From the NCBI RefSeq assembly GCF_900129545.1, contig NZ_FQWB01000001.1, forward strand, positions 620,001-684,000: a DNA stretch of 64,000 bases. Reading direction: 5' to 3'. Origin of the DNA: Flavobacterium fluvii (lineage in GTDB: Bacteria > Bacteroidota > Bacteroidia > Flavobacteriales > Flavobacteriaceae). Positions 35,001 to 43,592 of the stretch are shown here, one piece after another. The position numbers were made by a program, and so were the translations under genes. The notes under the pieces are model-generated. The model saw only the letters and a list, made by a program, of their open reading frames with translations, was not told the DNA's origin and did not search any database. Positions within the stretch are counted from its first letter, which is position 1. Each line of letters opens with the position of its first letter.

Positions 35001-35116
35001 GTGAAAATACAATAACATTTATTAAACCTAAAAATTTACGTTTTTGGTTGAAGTCAATTGCCTTGCGTGATGCAGATGATGTTTTTGATGATATAATTGA
35101 AAACGGATTGAAATGA
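32045..35116 (+). CDS. N6-adenine DNA methyltransferase (large, Eco57I-like)
   Basis: 1023 residues, far more AT-rich than its neighbours. The methylase core starts near KGTVYTPSFLVNFLIDE (about 353-370), SAM motif I is ADVSCGSGIF (about 383-392) and motif IV is IIGNPPF (about 513-519), the order of gamma-class N6-adenine enzymes. The last 450 residues hold helical and target-recognition-like parts (FYFRGNTAIQKQDIDNWAIP). The first 340 residues include AVYFKYYDDNRFCVPQVY and AEIHRNVYSS, seen in some type IIG-like proteins, but I see no clear catalytic nuclease motif there. It overlaps the next gene by four bases (ATGA). I infer a restriction-modification enzyme. Confidence 0.85.
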   Translation: MEKIQENELLIEVLKKLDFFSTDSSIENDFPEIVFAKNPPLNLHPKHYIALEFAEILEADAVYFKYYDDNRFCVPQVYFYDNSSGIYDKNKIAEIHRNVYSSCQVNIICFIEKTTLSLFDTRQPIKIKSLKSKSNELFSNEESISNEDCIIEKEFELSDLVPLKKFFSAKKLNTNLFWETDEAAKHFSNNTSAYGELVKALNLIRKSFIEIFKGFEIFKENLDDAESLAQEILFKCILIKYLEENGKTFAEEFYKEKKLKYSSLYDFLYNNNFIELLEKFENHFNGNVFDLNEDKKELIKKINLSSLAECLEGKLGSNKTLYLWKMYSFKYIPIELISNFYEEFIPKIDKKIKGTVYTPSFLVNFLIDECLPISNKKNDLNYNVKLADVSCGSGIFITSAFKRLVQRWRVAKMENGILAIPKLEIVQNILTNNIFGVDIHPTSVKLSKFSLLLAMCQMLPNEEIWYKWTNEKVFKDTKRKVFINLNNNVFKEDFFDFLTKEEYHKFHNSFDLIIGNPPFKLIGKIEYLKHINKLKTVGFEFKVEVPRYQLALMFLEASGILLKEKADLCFIQKSTSLIHNKKENSQNYKSHFFNQFYVHQIIDFTLLKDVLFEKALVETCAIFYKKEKKQDYSTLHIVSKLLKNTKDGISFEFDYYDFFEIPKESVCNEKNIWRINLLGSNRLNHLINKLEQKTSTQTNLEDYLYNILKFPKKRYAEGYMVKNNVTKNPKKADYLNGKFGITANNIDHNSFTKEMIDKDIEFHRIVTKELFTAPQILIKESIEDNNIPIHMMYEDTPFDSRIIGISADQDYINYLEILYETLIKNQRVYCLQSISTSSQFYFRGNTAIQKQDIDNWAIPLNGTEIKLSFAEKIIMNDVLDFTYPSWQLGEDAKTNKIISKKEENKILYDFADIFNQSFNSIYKKENKEQRLRKLCIGNDFYALEFYYSNENHETKIIENADFQIEEIIKNNVSRNAVVNRVLKIYGENTITFIKPKNLRFWLKSIALRDADDVFDDIIENGLK

Positions 35117-35829
35117 TTAGAAATTCATCAACATTTGGCATAGAAAAAACACCATCATTAGATGTTATTTATGAAAATTTAGTTCAAGTTTTTGACGAGA
35201 ATATTCACGGCTTTTTTGAGTTTAAAAACGAGAATGAGAAAATAAATGAAGATTTGTTAGTAAGAAATAATGAGTTGAAAAATGAAGATGATATTTCAAA
35301 TGTTTTTGACTCATTTTTAAATTTTGAAATTCCAAAAAATGAAAATAAATTTCATTTTAAGTTTCAGTATAAAACAATTGAATCAAATACTTCTACTGAT
35401 ATTGGAGTAATCTCATTAAGGTATTCTAAACATAAATGTATTTGTTTTATCGAAGCTAAAAGACTACCAACACCTGTTTACTCAGGAAGTCAAGAAACGG
35501 AATATGTTTGTTATAAAAATGTGACAAAACAAGGTGGTATTGAGCGATTTAAAACTTGTAAACACGGCAACAAACTTCCTTTCAGTATAATGGTTGGTTA
35601 TATTCAACAAGAAAATTCAAGTCATTGGTATAAAAAAATTAACGAATGGATTGATGGGCAAATTTCAAAGAGTTCAAATAAAGAGATTACTTGGTTAGAA
35701 GAAGATAAATTAGTTAAAGAAACTTCTTTTTCAAATTCAAAAATTACTAAATATAATTCTACGCATTCAAAAAAGAATTTTACTAAAATTAGACTAGCAC
35801 ATTATTGGTTTGAGTTAAAAAATAATTAA
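35113..35829 (+). CDS. Putative PD-(D/E)XK nuclease partner of the methylase
   Basis: 238 residues, AT-rich like the methylase gene and coupled to it by a four-base overlap. D96 in STDIGVI and E114-A-K116 in CICFIEAKRL make a D-x17-ExK pattern between beta strands, the mark of PD-(D/E)XK nucleases. Downstream GGIERFKTCKHG and LPFSIMVGYIQ look structured and conserved-like. I do not recognise a named family. The arrangement with the methylase suggests the restriction half of the system, but a different nuclease role cannot be excluded. Confidence 0.6.
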   Translation: MIRNSSTFGIEKTPSLDVIYENLVQVFDENIHGFFEFKNENEKINEDLLVRNNELKNEDDISNVFDSFLNFEIPKNENKFHFKFQYKTIESNTSTDIGVISLRYSKHKCICFIEAKRLPTPVYSGSQETEYVCYKNVTKQGGIERFKTCKHGNKLPFSIMVGYIQQENSSHWYKKINEWIDGQISKSSNKEITWLEEDKLVKETSFSNSKITKYNSTHSKKNFTKIRLAHYWFELKNN

Positions 35830-35862
35830 TTTATATTCCTTAAATTATTTAAAAATCAACAA

Positions 35863-37539
35863 ATGACTAAAAACATATCAAGATCAAGGGCACAAGAATC
35901 TTCGGCGGCAATTGAAAAAATGTACATTACGATGCGTCATTTGTTCAACCGTGGGTTTTACAAGCCAATGGGGATTTCAGGCGAAACTTTGCGGGAAGCA
36001 TTATTGTCATTGCGACCTGAAATTTATGGAAATATCGCCGAAGAAAAAGTAGAATTAAACGGACTTTTATATGTAATCGAGCGTCTTCCAACAGGAATTG
36101 AGGAATGTAGATTCATCAATTTAACTTCGGACGAAGGTTATTCCAAATCGCATTTCAAGGCTATTGTTCCTCCAAAAAGACGCCGCAATTGTTATCGCAT
36201 TGACGAAGAACAAATGAATGTTGAAATCACGCGCGGACGTTCGGACATTTATGATATTTTGACGCATTTGACCTTCATTTTCATAGAGTCGCACAAGATT
36301 AAAAACAGGATTTTACTGGACGATGCCGGTGAAGTTTCCCGAGATTGGCAAAAACTGGAATTGGCTGTTTCCCAAAAGAAAAAGCTTTCGCAAACAGAAA
36401 GAGAACAAGCCGTTTCGCACGCCGCAAACATCTTGGGTAGAACGTTTATAGAAGTTTTGGACATATACGATGCATTTGGTTCGGAATTATCGCCAGATCG
36501 ATTTTTACACGTAATTTATTGGTTGGGAAAATTAGCCATAGAAGAAGTGCTCGATGACAACAAAAGAACCATCACTTTCAGCCCCATTTTAAGAGAACGT
36601 TTGGGACATCATCTTCATGGTGAAATTTGGGCAACCAATATCAAGGAAGTTTTAAAAGCAAACAATCTTTTAGACCGACCAATTCACGTCATCAGTGCCA
36701 ATATGCACAGCGTAATGAACTCCATTTTTGCCACAACGGTCTTGAAAACCAAGTTCAAAGACAAGTCTGATTTCTTCATTTATGAAGAATTGAGCAAGTC
36801 GGGTGCGAATGAAGTTAGAAATAAAGTGGAAGAATTTGCAAAACAATACGGAATGATTTCGCTGCCAGATGCGGCTTCGGGAACCAATATTGACGTTCAA
36901 ATTTTTGACACTGCCAAAATAGATTGGGAGAAATCATCGTTTCCAAAGGCCAAAACTGGAGATAAAAAACCAGTTTTGATCGTAATGGATTATGCTTTTG
37001 GCGAACAGGCTTATGAAACTATCGATGAACTTTTGAAACCCTACAAGAAAGACACATTTTTGAATGTAGAATCTTTATCAATTATGGGAAAAGCCGGAAT
37101 TCTAGAAGGTGGAAAAGGAGACATCATGATTCCTTCGGCGCACATCAATGAAGGAACGGCAGACAATTATTTTTTCCACAATGAGTTGTCGGCAAAAATG
37201 TTCGAAAATGACGGCATTCCAGTTTATGAAGGTCCAATGGTTACGGTCTTGGGCACCTCTTTGCAAAACAAGGATTTATTGAAGTTTTTCCACGAATCGA
37301 CTTGGGGCGTAATTGGACTGGAAATGGAAGGTTCTTATTATCAAAAAGCCATTCAATCGGCATCCAAAATCAGAAAAAGCATTCCGCTGGACGTGAAAGT
37401 GAGGTATGCTTATTATGCTTCGGATAATCCTTTGGAAACGGGAAGCACGTTGGCTTCGGGAGGTTTGGGAACAACAGGTGTGAAACCTACTTATTTGATT
37501 ACCATCAAGATATTGGAACAAATTTTTAATGTAAAATAA
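35863..37539 (+). CDS. Conserved protein with nucleoside-phosphorylase-like C-terminus
   Basis: 558 residues. The N-terminal half (to about 260) is helical and includes AIEKMYITMRHLFNRGFYKP. The C-terminal half carries SLSIMGKAGILEGGKGDIMIPSA-type segments, INEGTADNYFF, and VIGLEMEGSYY, which resemble the substrate and ribose-binding motifs (EMEG) of nucleoside phosphorylases and AMP nucleosidase. I believe this is the Bacteroidota family DUF6909, but that name is from memory. The base composition returns to normal right after the restriction pair, so it marks the right edge of that insertion. Confidence 0.65.
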   Translation: MTKNISRSRAQESSAAIEKMYITMRHLFNRGFYKPMGISGETLREALLSLRPEIYGNIAEEKVELNGLLYVIERLPTGIEECRFINLTSDEGYSKSHFKAIVPPKRRRNCYRIDEEQMNVEITRGRSDIYDILTHLTFIFIESHKIKNRILLDDAGEVSRDWQKLELAVSQKKKLSQTEREQAVSHAANILGRTFIEVLDIYDAFGSELSPDRFLHVIYWLGKLAIEEVLDDNKRTITFSPILRERLGHHLHGEIWATNIKEVLKANNLLDRPIHVISANMHSVMNSIFATTVLKTKFKDKSDFFIYEELSKSGANEVRNKVEEFAKQYGMISLPDAASGTNIDVQIFDTAKIDWEKSSFPKAKTGDKKPVLIVMDYAFGEQAYETIDELLKPYKKDTFLNVESLSIMGKAGILEGGKGDIMIPSAHINEGTADNYFFHNELSAKMFENDGIPVYEGPMVTVLGTSLQNKDLLKFFHESTWGVIGLEMEGSYYQKAIQSASKIRKSIPLDVKVRYAYYASDNPLETGSTLASGGLGTTGVKPTYLITIKILEQIFNVK

Positions 37540-37566
37540 ATCGGATTTATAATCCAAATCATAAAT

Positions 37567-38550
37567 ATGAAAAGAATACTTATTACAGGTGCAGCAGGAT
37601 TTTTAGGTTCACATCTTTGTGACCGTTTTATCAAAGAAGGCTATTTTGTTATCGGGATGGATAATCTCATCACTGGAGATTTGAAAAACATTGAACATTT
37701 GTTCAAATTGGAAAATTTCGAATTTTATCATCACGATATTACCAAGTTTGTCCACGTTCCCGGAAAACTGGATTATATCCTTCATTTTGCCTCGCCTGCA
37801 AGCCCGATTGACTATTTAAAAATTCCAATCCAGACCCTGAAAGTGGGTTCTTTGGGAACACATAACCTTTTGGGATTGGCGAGAGTTAAAAAAGCCAGAA
37901 TTCTTATTGCATCCACTTCGGAAGTTTATGGAGATCCATTGGTTCATCCTCAAACGGAGGAATATTACGGAAACGTAAATACCATAGGGCCAAGAGGCGT
38001 TTATGATGAAGCCAAAAGATTCCAGGAATCCATCACGATGGCGTATCATACTTTTCACGGCGTGGAAACCAGAATCGTGAGGATTTTTAATACTTACGGA
38101 CCAAGAATGCGACTCAATGACGGACGGGTTATTCCTGCTTTTATTGGGCAAGCGCTTCGTGGAGAAGACTTGACTATTTTTGGCGACGGAATGCAAACGC
38201 GTTCTTTTTGCTATGTGGATGATCAGGTCGAAGGTATCTTCAGATTATTGCATTCGGATTATGTTTATCCGGTAAACATTGGAAATCCTGATGAAATTAC
38301 CATTAAAGATTTTGCAGAAGAAATCATTAAATTGACAGGGACCAACCAAAAAGTGGTGTATTATCCATTGCCGATAAACGATCCATTACAGCGTCAGCCG
38401 GACACCACCAAAGCCAAAAAATTATTGGGTTGGGAAGCCAAAGTGAATAGAGCAGAAGGAATGAAAATTACCTATGACTATTTCAAATCCTTGTCCACAG
38501 AAGAATTGTTGAAAGAAGAGCACAAAGATTTTTCCAAGTATATAAATTAG
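37567..38550 (+). CDS. UDP-glucuronic acid decarboxylase (UXS-like SDR)
   Basis: 327 residues. The NAD-binding motif is [12 protein letters not shown] (about 6-17); SEVYGDP and the catalytic YDEAKR are in place; [24 protein letters not shown] and [14 protein letters not shown] are diagnostic of UDP-xylose synthase-type enzymes. It should make UDP-xylose from UDP-glucuronate for surface polysaccharide. The stop codon overlaps the GTG start of the next gene, so translation is coupled. Confidence 0.92.
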   Translation: MKRILITGAAGFLGSHLCDRFIKEGYFVIGMDNLITGDLKNIEHLFKLENFEFYHHDITKFVHVPGKLDYILHFASPASPIDYLKIPIQTLKVGSLGTHNLLGLARVKKARILIASTSEVYGDPLVHPQTEEYYGNVNTIGPRGVYDEAKRFQESITMAYHTFHGVETRIVRIFNTYGPRMRLNDGRVIPAFIGQALRGEDLTIFGDGMQTRSFCYVDDQVEGIFRLLHSDYVYPVNIGNPDEITIKDFAEEIIKLTGTNQKVVYYPLPINDPLQRQPDTTKAKKLLGWEAKVNRAEGMKITYDYFKSLSTEELLKEEHKDFSKYIN

Positions 38551-39902
38551 TGAATTTAAAAGAGAAAAAATACTCAGGCTATATTCGCCCTTTCTCTTAC
38601 TTGATTGATTTAATCATCATCAATGTATTTGCTTTTTATATATTTCCGTTTCATGACAACGAAATTGTTTATTCGATTCTAATAAGTTTTGCTTGGTTTG
38701 CAATCGCTGTTTACCTAGGGTTTTATGAAGTGTATCGCTATACAAAAGTAATTACAATCCTAAACCGTACACTGAAGCAAGCTACTTTATTTGCCTTGTT
38801 TTGCTTGGCACTGGAATTGTTTTATTCTGATTTTCTATATCAAAAGAGAGTTGTTTTATTGGTTGTATCTGCTATATTTTTAATTCTTTTTTTCAAACTC
38901 TTCATCTATTATTTTCTCAAAAAATATAGAATTTTGTTTAACAGAAATTTCAGGACGGTGGTATTATTGGGCAATGATAAAAACATTGCTCCCTTAAAAG
39001 AATTTTTTACGGAAAACCCAGATTATGGCTATAAACTAGTGAAAGTGTTTACTCTTGAAGATAATAAAAGAGAACAATTTGACGAATGTCTATCATTTGT
39101 ATTTAAGAATAATTTAGATGAAATATACTGCTCTACAGCTGATTTGACCGAAAAGCAAGTTGGAGACGTCGTTAGTTTTGCCGATAAAAATTTAAAAACC
39201 TTAAAGTTCATTCCAGATGAAAAACAATTGCTTTCTGGAAACGTAAAGTTCGAGTATTACGATTATATCCCTGTTATTTCTTCAAGGAATATTTTACAGG
39301 ATGACACCATTAATAGATACATAAAGCGCATTTTCGACCTTTTATTTTCAATAGTAATTATTATTGGAATTTTGTCTTGGCTTACACCAATTTTAGCCAT
39401 AATTATAAAATTAGATTCCAAAGGACCAGTTTTTTTTAGTCAAAAAAGGAATGGTTTAAACTATAAAGTATTCAAATGTTTTAAATTTCGATCGATGGTA
39501 AAAAACGACAAATACGATAGGGATTTGGCGTTAAAAAATGACATAAAAATAACCAGAGTGGGTAAATTCATCCGGAAAACCAGCATCGATGAATTGCCAC
39601 AATTTTTCAATGTCTTATTGGGTGATATGTCGGTGGTTGGACCAAGACCGCACCCGGTAAGTCACAATGACAAATATGCTTTGATGGCTGATAAATTTAT
39701 GGCGCGCCATTTTGTTAAACCAGGAATCACGGGGCTGGCACAAACTAAAGGTTATCGTGGAGAAGTTGAAAAGCATAATGATATCATAAACAGGGTGAAA
39801 TATGATATTTTCTATATGGAAAATTGGTCTATTTTATTGGACATTGAAATTATTTTCAAAACCATTTACCACTTCATAAAAGGCGATGATAAAGCATTTT
39901 AA
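38550..39902 (+). CDS. Initiating polyprenyl sugar-phosphate transferase (WcaJ/PglC-type)
   Basis: 450 residues from a GTG start that shares one base with the preceding TAG; no earlier in-frame start exists. Four or five transmembrane helices fill the first 125 residues, a soluble Rossmann-like part follows (about 130-245), then a re-entrant helix (RIFDLLFSIVIIIGILSWL) and the transferase domain with SKGPVFFSQKRNG, FKCFKFRSM, DELPQFFNVLLGDMSVVGPR. It should load the first sugar-phosphate onto undecaprenyl phosphate. Confidence 0.93.
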   Translation: MNLKEKKYSGYIRPFSYLIDLIIINVFAFYIFPFHDNEIVYSILISFAWFAIAVYLGFYEVYRYTKVITILNRTLKQATLFALFCLALELFYSDFLYQKRVVLLVVSAIFLILFFKLFIYYFLKKYRILFNRNFRTVVLLGNDKNIAPLKEFFTENPDYGYKLVKVFTLEDNKREQFDECLSFVFKNNLDEIYCSTADLTEKQVGDVVSFADKNLKTLKFIPDEKQLLSGNVKFEYYDYIPVISSRNILQDDTINRYIKRIFDLLFSIVIIIGILSWLTPILAIIIKLDSKGPVFFSQKRNGLNYKVFKCFKFRSMVKNDKYDRDLALKNDIKITRVGKFIRKTSIDELPQFFNVLLGDMSVVGPRPHPVSHNDKYALMADKFMARHFVKPGITGLAQTKGYRGEVEKHNDIINRVKYDIFYMENWSILLDIEIIFKTIYHFIKGDDKAF

Positions 39903-41083
39903 AAACTACCTTTATTAATCAAGTTTTTAATTTGAAAATCAAGATTAAAATGATTTTCGGCATAATTAAAAATCTTTTGCTTCATCACTTGAATAGGTTC
40001 TTTTCCTGTTTTCGAGATTTCGATTAAAGTAGCATTCAAGCTTTCAAAATTTCCAACTTGGGCAATCCAGCCTAAATTGTTTTCTTTTACGATGGTTTCG
40101 CCTTCGCCACCGCCAAAATAAAGTACAGGAAACCCTAATGCACCATATTCGAATATTTTTGATGGGACTGAGCCATAAATTCTTGTTTTTAATGGGACAA
40201 TGGCAATGTCAAAAGTTTTTAGTTTTTCGTGCAGAATATGGCGTTCCAGCATTCCGTGAAAAAAGATTTTTTTCTCGGGATTTTGTTGGATCAAATCTTC
40301 GATTTGTGATTTCTCGGCTCCATCGCCAAAAATGTGCAATTCAATGTTTACATCCTGCAATTCGATATTTTGGCACAATTCAAAAACGCCTTGCGCAACA
40401 CCCAACAATCCTGCGTAAAACAGTTTGATAGGTTCATTGGCATTGGTCGTAAAATCCATTTCTGCAGTTTGATGGTCTGGAAAATTACGGTACAAATAGC
40501 ATTTTTTTTCAGGAAAAAGCGAATGAATGTGAGTGATAATTTCGTCGGATTGACCAAAAATATGGGTGGCTTTCGAATAAATAAATCGTTCAAAAAACAA
40601 AGAGACCTTATGTGAAAAACTGCCTTTTTTCAAAGCGTTTAATTCAATAGCCGCCAAAGGCCACAAATCAGAAACATTCAGGATTATTTTTTTTCGCATT
40701 AGCGAAAGAACCAGAACCGATACAAATGACAACAATAATGGAGGTGATTGAACTACAACTTTATTAGGTGTTTTTTTGCACAATAAATAGAAAAACAACA
40801 CAGAAGAAAACGATAATACCGAAAGGGTTCTTTTAAAAATGTTTTTGCTGACACTCGGATAAATCCAAAGTCGTTTTACTGTAATGTTCTGAAGTTTCTC
40901 CGTTACCGAAAACTTGCCTTTGTACTCAGGAAATAACTCACCTTTTGGATAATTTCCCAAAGGGCAAAGAACAGAAACTTTATACTTATTTTGATTTAAT
41001 TTCAGTGCCAATTGCTCTATTCTATTGGCTGCAGCGCCTTTTTCCGGCGGATAATAATTAGATATAATAAGGATTTCTTCCAT
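39899..41083 (-). CDS. Glycosyltransferase family 4 (WbuB-like)
   Basis: 394 residues. The N-terminal ISNYYPPEKGAAANRIEQLA (about 6-25) is typical of WbuB-like GT4 enzymes. The acceptor half has two hydrophobic stretches that may touch the membrane. The C-terminal half includes the nucleotide-sugar binding segment AGLLGVAQGVFEL and VPSKIFEYGALGFPVLYF with the GT4 glutamate. It overlaps the end of the sugar-phosphate transferase gene by four bases, tail to tail. It abuts wecB on the same strand, sharing one base. Confidence 0.9.
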   Translation of the reverse strand: MEEILIISNYYPPEKGAAANRIEQLALKLNQNKYKVSVLCPLGNYPKGELFPEYKGKFSVTEKLQNITVKRLWIYPSVSKNIFKRTLSVLSFSSVLFFYLLCKKTPNKVVVQSPPLLLSFVSVLVLSLMRKKIILNVSDLWPLAAIELNALKKGSFSHKVSLFFERFIYSKATHIFGQSDEIITHIHSLFPEKKCYLYRNFPDHQTAEMDFTTNANEPIKLFYAGLLGVAQGVFELCQNIELQDVNIELHIFGDGAEKSQIEDLIQQNPEKKIFFHGMLERHILHEKLKTFDIAIVPLKTRIYGSVPSKIFEYGALGFPVLYFGGGEGETIVKENNLGWIAQVGNFESLNATLIEISKTGKEPIQVMKQKIFNYAENHFNLDFQIKNLINKGSF

Positions 41084-42168
41084 TATTTTTGAAGCAAAAT
41101 ATCAATAATTCTTTCTGAGGCTTTTCCGTCCCAAAGTTCAGGAATTCCCGCTTTTTTTCTTCCATTTTTAAGGAATTCACCAAATAGTTTTTCCAAATTT
41201 TCTATTGAAGTTCCTACCAAAGTATTGGTTCCAATGCTTTGTGTTTCGGGTCTTTCGGTGTTGTTTCGCATTGTAAAACACGGAATTCCCATAACGGTAG
41301 TTTCTTCCGAAATTCCGCCAGAATCTGTAATCACGGCAAAACTGTTTTTGATGAGGTACATAAAATTCAAATAGCCTTGTGGTTCCACAAAAAGTATGTT
41401 TTTCAGTTCCAAATTCGTTTCCCCTAGAATTGCTTTGGTTCTCGGGTGAATCGGGAAAATCACTTTTTTGCCCTCAGCCATCTTGTCAATGCCTTGGAGT
41501 AGTTGAATTAAGGATTGTTCTTCATCTACGTTCGATGGACGATGTAGGGTAAGAATAATGTAATTTCCGGTTTCCAATTGATATTCATTCCAAAAAACAG
41601 GTTTAAAAATTCTGTTCAAATTTTGGTATAAAGTATCGATCATCACGTTGCCCACAAAATGAATATGGGTTGCTTCAACACCATATTTCAACAAGTTTTC
41701 TGATGCTGTGGTTGAGGTAGTAAAGAAATAATCGGTAATGCTGTCGGTTAAGATTCGGTTGATTTCTTCAGGCATTGTCATATCTCCAGAACGAATTCCG
41801 GCTTCGACGTGAGCAACTTTTATGTTTTGTTTTTTGGCTACAATTGCACAGGCCATAGTAGAATTAACATCGCCAACCACCAAAACTAAATCACAAGAAT
41901 TTTGCTGTAATTCTTTTTCAAAAGCGACCATAATCGCTCCTGTTTGCTCCGCTTGTGATCCACTTTTTACTTCCAGATTGCTGTTGGGTTTTGGAATATT
42001 TAACTCCTCGAAAAAAGTGTCGCTTAGGTTTTTGTCATAATGTTGACCGGTATGCACCAAACTATAGGAAACATTCGCTCCTTCGTTTTGCTTTTTTTCA
42101 ATCGCTTTGATGATGGGGGCGATTTTGATGAAATTAGGTCTTGCACCTGCAACTATGGTTATTTTCAT
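41083..42168 (-). CDS. wecB: UDP-N-acetylglucosamine 2-epimerase (non-hydrolysing)
   Basis: 361 residues from MKITIVAGARPNFIKIAPII; an upstream in-frame ATG at 42243 would add 25 residues read from palindromic repeat DNA and is rejected. HTGQHYDKNLSD, VVGDVNSTMACAIVAKK, HVEAGIRSGD (about 120) and ITDSGGISEE are the WecB signatures. It makes UDP-ManNAc. With the genes around it, it points to a ManNAc- or ManNAcA-containing glycan. Confidence 0.94.
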   Translation of the reverse strand: MKITIVAGARPNFIKIAPIIKAIEKKQNEGANVSYSLVHTGQHYDKNLSDTFFEELNIPKPNSNLEVKSGSQAEQTGAIMVAFEKELQQNSCDLVLVVGDVNSTMACAIVAKKQNIKVAHVEAGIRSGDMTMPEEINRILTDSITDYFFTTSTTASENLLKYGVEATHIHFVGNVMIDTLYQNLNRIFKPVFWNEYQLETGNYIILTLHRPSNVDEEQSLIQLLQGIDKMAEGKKVIFPIHPRTKAILGETNLELKNILFVEPQGYLNFMYLIKNSFAVITDSGGISEETTVMGIPCFTMRNNTERPETQSIGTNTLVGTSIENLEKLFGEFLKNGRKKAGIPELWDGKASERIIDILLQK

Positions 42169-42190
42169 TGATGTTATTTTTTTAATTTTC

Positions 42191-42244
42191 AAGATCACAA
42201 ATTGTGACCTTAAACATCTTGAAGTGGCAATTTGCGATATCAAG
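42191..42244. repeat. Two REP-like palindromes before wecB
   Basis: Unit 1 at 42191-42211 has arms aaggtcacaa and its complement around aattt (one mismatch); unit 2 at about 42219-42244 has outer arms cttga/tcaag and centre caatttg. Together with the terminator palindrome at 42252-42278 they make three hairpins in a row with the same CAATTTG-type centre. Confidence 0.6.
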
Positions 42245-42251
42245 ATTCAAT

Positions 42252-42278
42252 TTGGAGGACGCAATTTGCGTCCTCCAA
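42252..42278 (-). terminator. Terminator-like palindrome after the CapK-like gene
   Basis: Near-perfect hairpin with arms ttggaggacgca and tgcgtcctccaa directly after the stop codon of the minus-strand adenylate-enzyme gene. It lacks a T run on the minus strand, so it may be a REP-like element rather than a true terminator. Confidence 0.5.
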
Positions 42279-43592
42279 TTATTTTAGTAATGAAACGAAT
42301 TGTTTCAATTTTCCGCTCTTGCTTCGTTCTAGTTTTTCTTTTCTAGCGAATGTAAAAACTAGGTCTTTTTCCAAATATAAAGCAATTGCAGCTTCAATTT
42401 TCTGGATTTGTTCTTGATTTAACTCGGTTTCGCTTACATATTCAATGTCAAAAGTATCTATTTTAGTTTGTTTGATGACAAATTCTTTTACGTTGCCGTC
42501 GTCTTCGATGATGCTTTTGGTGACATAATAAAAAGTCAATCCAGGCGATTTTTTTCCGCTTGGCAAAATGGCAACATCATTGGTTCGACCAATTAATTTC
42601 TTCAGAATAGGTTTTTTTGGCGTGCTTTTTTCGTCCAAAATTCCAATGTCGCCAATGTCGTATCGAATAAACGGATGCGCCTTGTTGAATAAAGAAGTTA
42701 CTACGATTCGACCTGCTGCACCGTAAGGCAAAATCATATTGTCCTCATCCAAAATTTCCACAAAAAGCGTTTCGGAATTTACTTGCCATTCGCCATCCCG
42801 ATTTTGAAAAGCAATCAAATCCAGTTCCGAAGCTCCGTATTCATTGACAACAGGAACGCCAAATTGTTTTTCCAACAGGATTTTGTCTTCCTCAAAAAGC
42901 ATTTCAGAAGTTACGACACAGACTTTTAAAGTCGGACAAATGGTTTTTAAAACAATATTTTTTTGTTGTAGAAATTTGGCAAACAAAACGATTGAACTCG
43001 TATATCCGTTGATGTAATCGAACTTTCGAGTCTTGAATTCGTTTAAAAAACCTTCTAAAACCTTCTCCGATAAATCGAAAATCGAAAACCTAAAACGGTT
43101 GCCCAGAAAATCCTTGAAACGTTCTTTTTGGTTGCCTATAAAATCCAATGGAATTCCGTAAAAACGAGCTTGGTAGGATGAATTGAAATCAATTCCGTGC
43201 CAAGTGAAACGATTGATGATATTGGCCCAGGTTAAGGCGTGCGAAAATTTGTCTTTGGCAAAAATAAACGGATCACCGCTGGAACCAGATGTTTTGTTGA
43301 CGTAAACATTTTTCAGGGAAAATCCAGTTGAAAGCCTTTCAATCAAAGGTTTTTGAAAGTCTTTCTTGGTCATTATCGGCAAATCGTTCCAAGTATTGAA
43401 AGTGGTTTTGCCCACGATTTTTTGATAGGAGGAATTGTTTTTTAAATGATAATCAACAATTTCTTGTTTTTTGTTTTCAATAAATGTTTCAAATTCCTGT
43501 TCGGGGATAGACTGGATTTTTCGCAATTCGGCTTTGGCTTCCTTTATTGGAAAACCATTTATTTGGAGCGAAAAATTGAAAAGTGGAAACAT
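42279..43592 (-). CDS. CapK/phenylacetate--CoA ligase-like adenylate enzyme
   Basis: 437 residues. The AMP-binding P-loop is NKTSGSSGDPF (about 93-103); VVNEYGASELDLI and IRYDIGDIG are further adenylate-forming signatures. It resembles CapK proteins found in capsule and O-antigen clusters, where they may activate a carboxylic acid for attachment to sugar. The gene lies in the same minus-strand run as wecB and the GT4 gene, and its start is one base from the end of the higA gene, so the operon may start upstream of higBA. Confidence 0.88.
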   Translation of the reverse strand: MFPLFNFSLQINGFPIKEAKAELRKIQSIPEQEFETFIENKKQEIVDYHLKNNSSYQKIVGKTTFNTWNDLPIMTKKDFQKPLIERLSTGFSLKNVYVNKTSGSSGDPFIFAKDKFSHALTWANIINRFTWHGIDFNSSYQARFYGIPLDFIGNQKERFKDFLGNRFRFSIFDLSEKVLEGFLNEFKTRKFDYINGYTSSIVLFAKFLQQKNIVLKTICPTLKVCVVTSEMLFEEDKILLEKQFGVPVVNEYGASELDLIAFQNRDGEWQVNSETLFVEILDEDNMILPYGAAGRIVVTSLFNKAHPFIRYDIGDIGILDEKSTPKKPILKKLIGRTNDVAILPSGKKSPGLTFYYVTKSIIEDDGNVKEFVIKQTKIDTFDIEYVSETELNQEQIQKIEAAIALYLEKDLVFTFARKEKLERSKSGKLKQFVSLLK

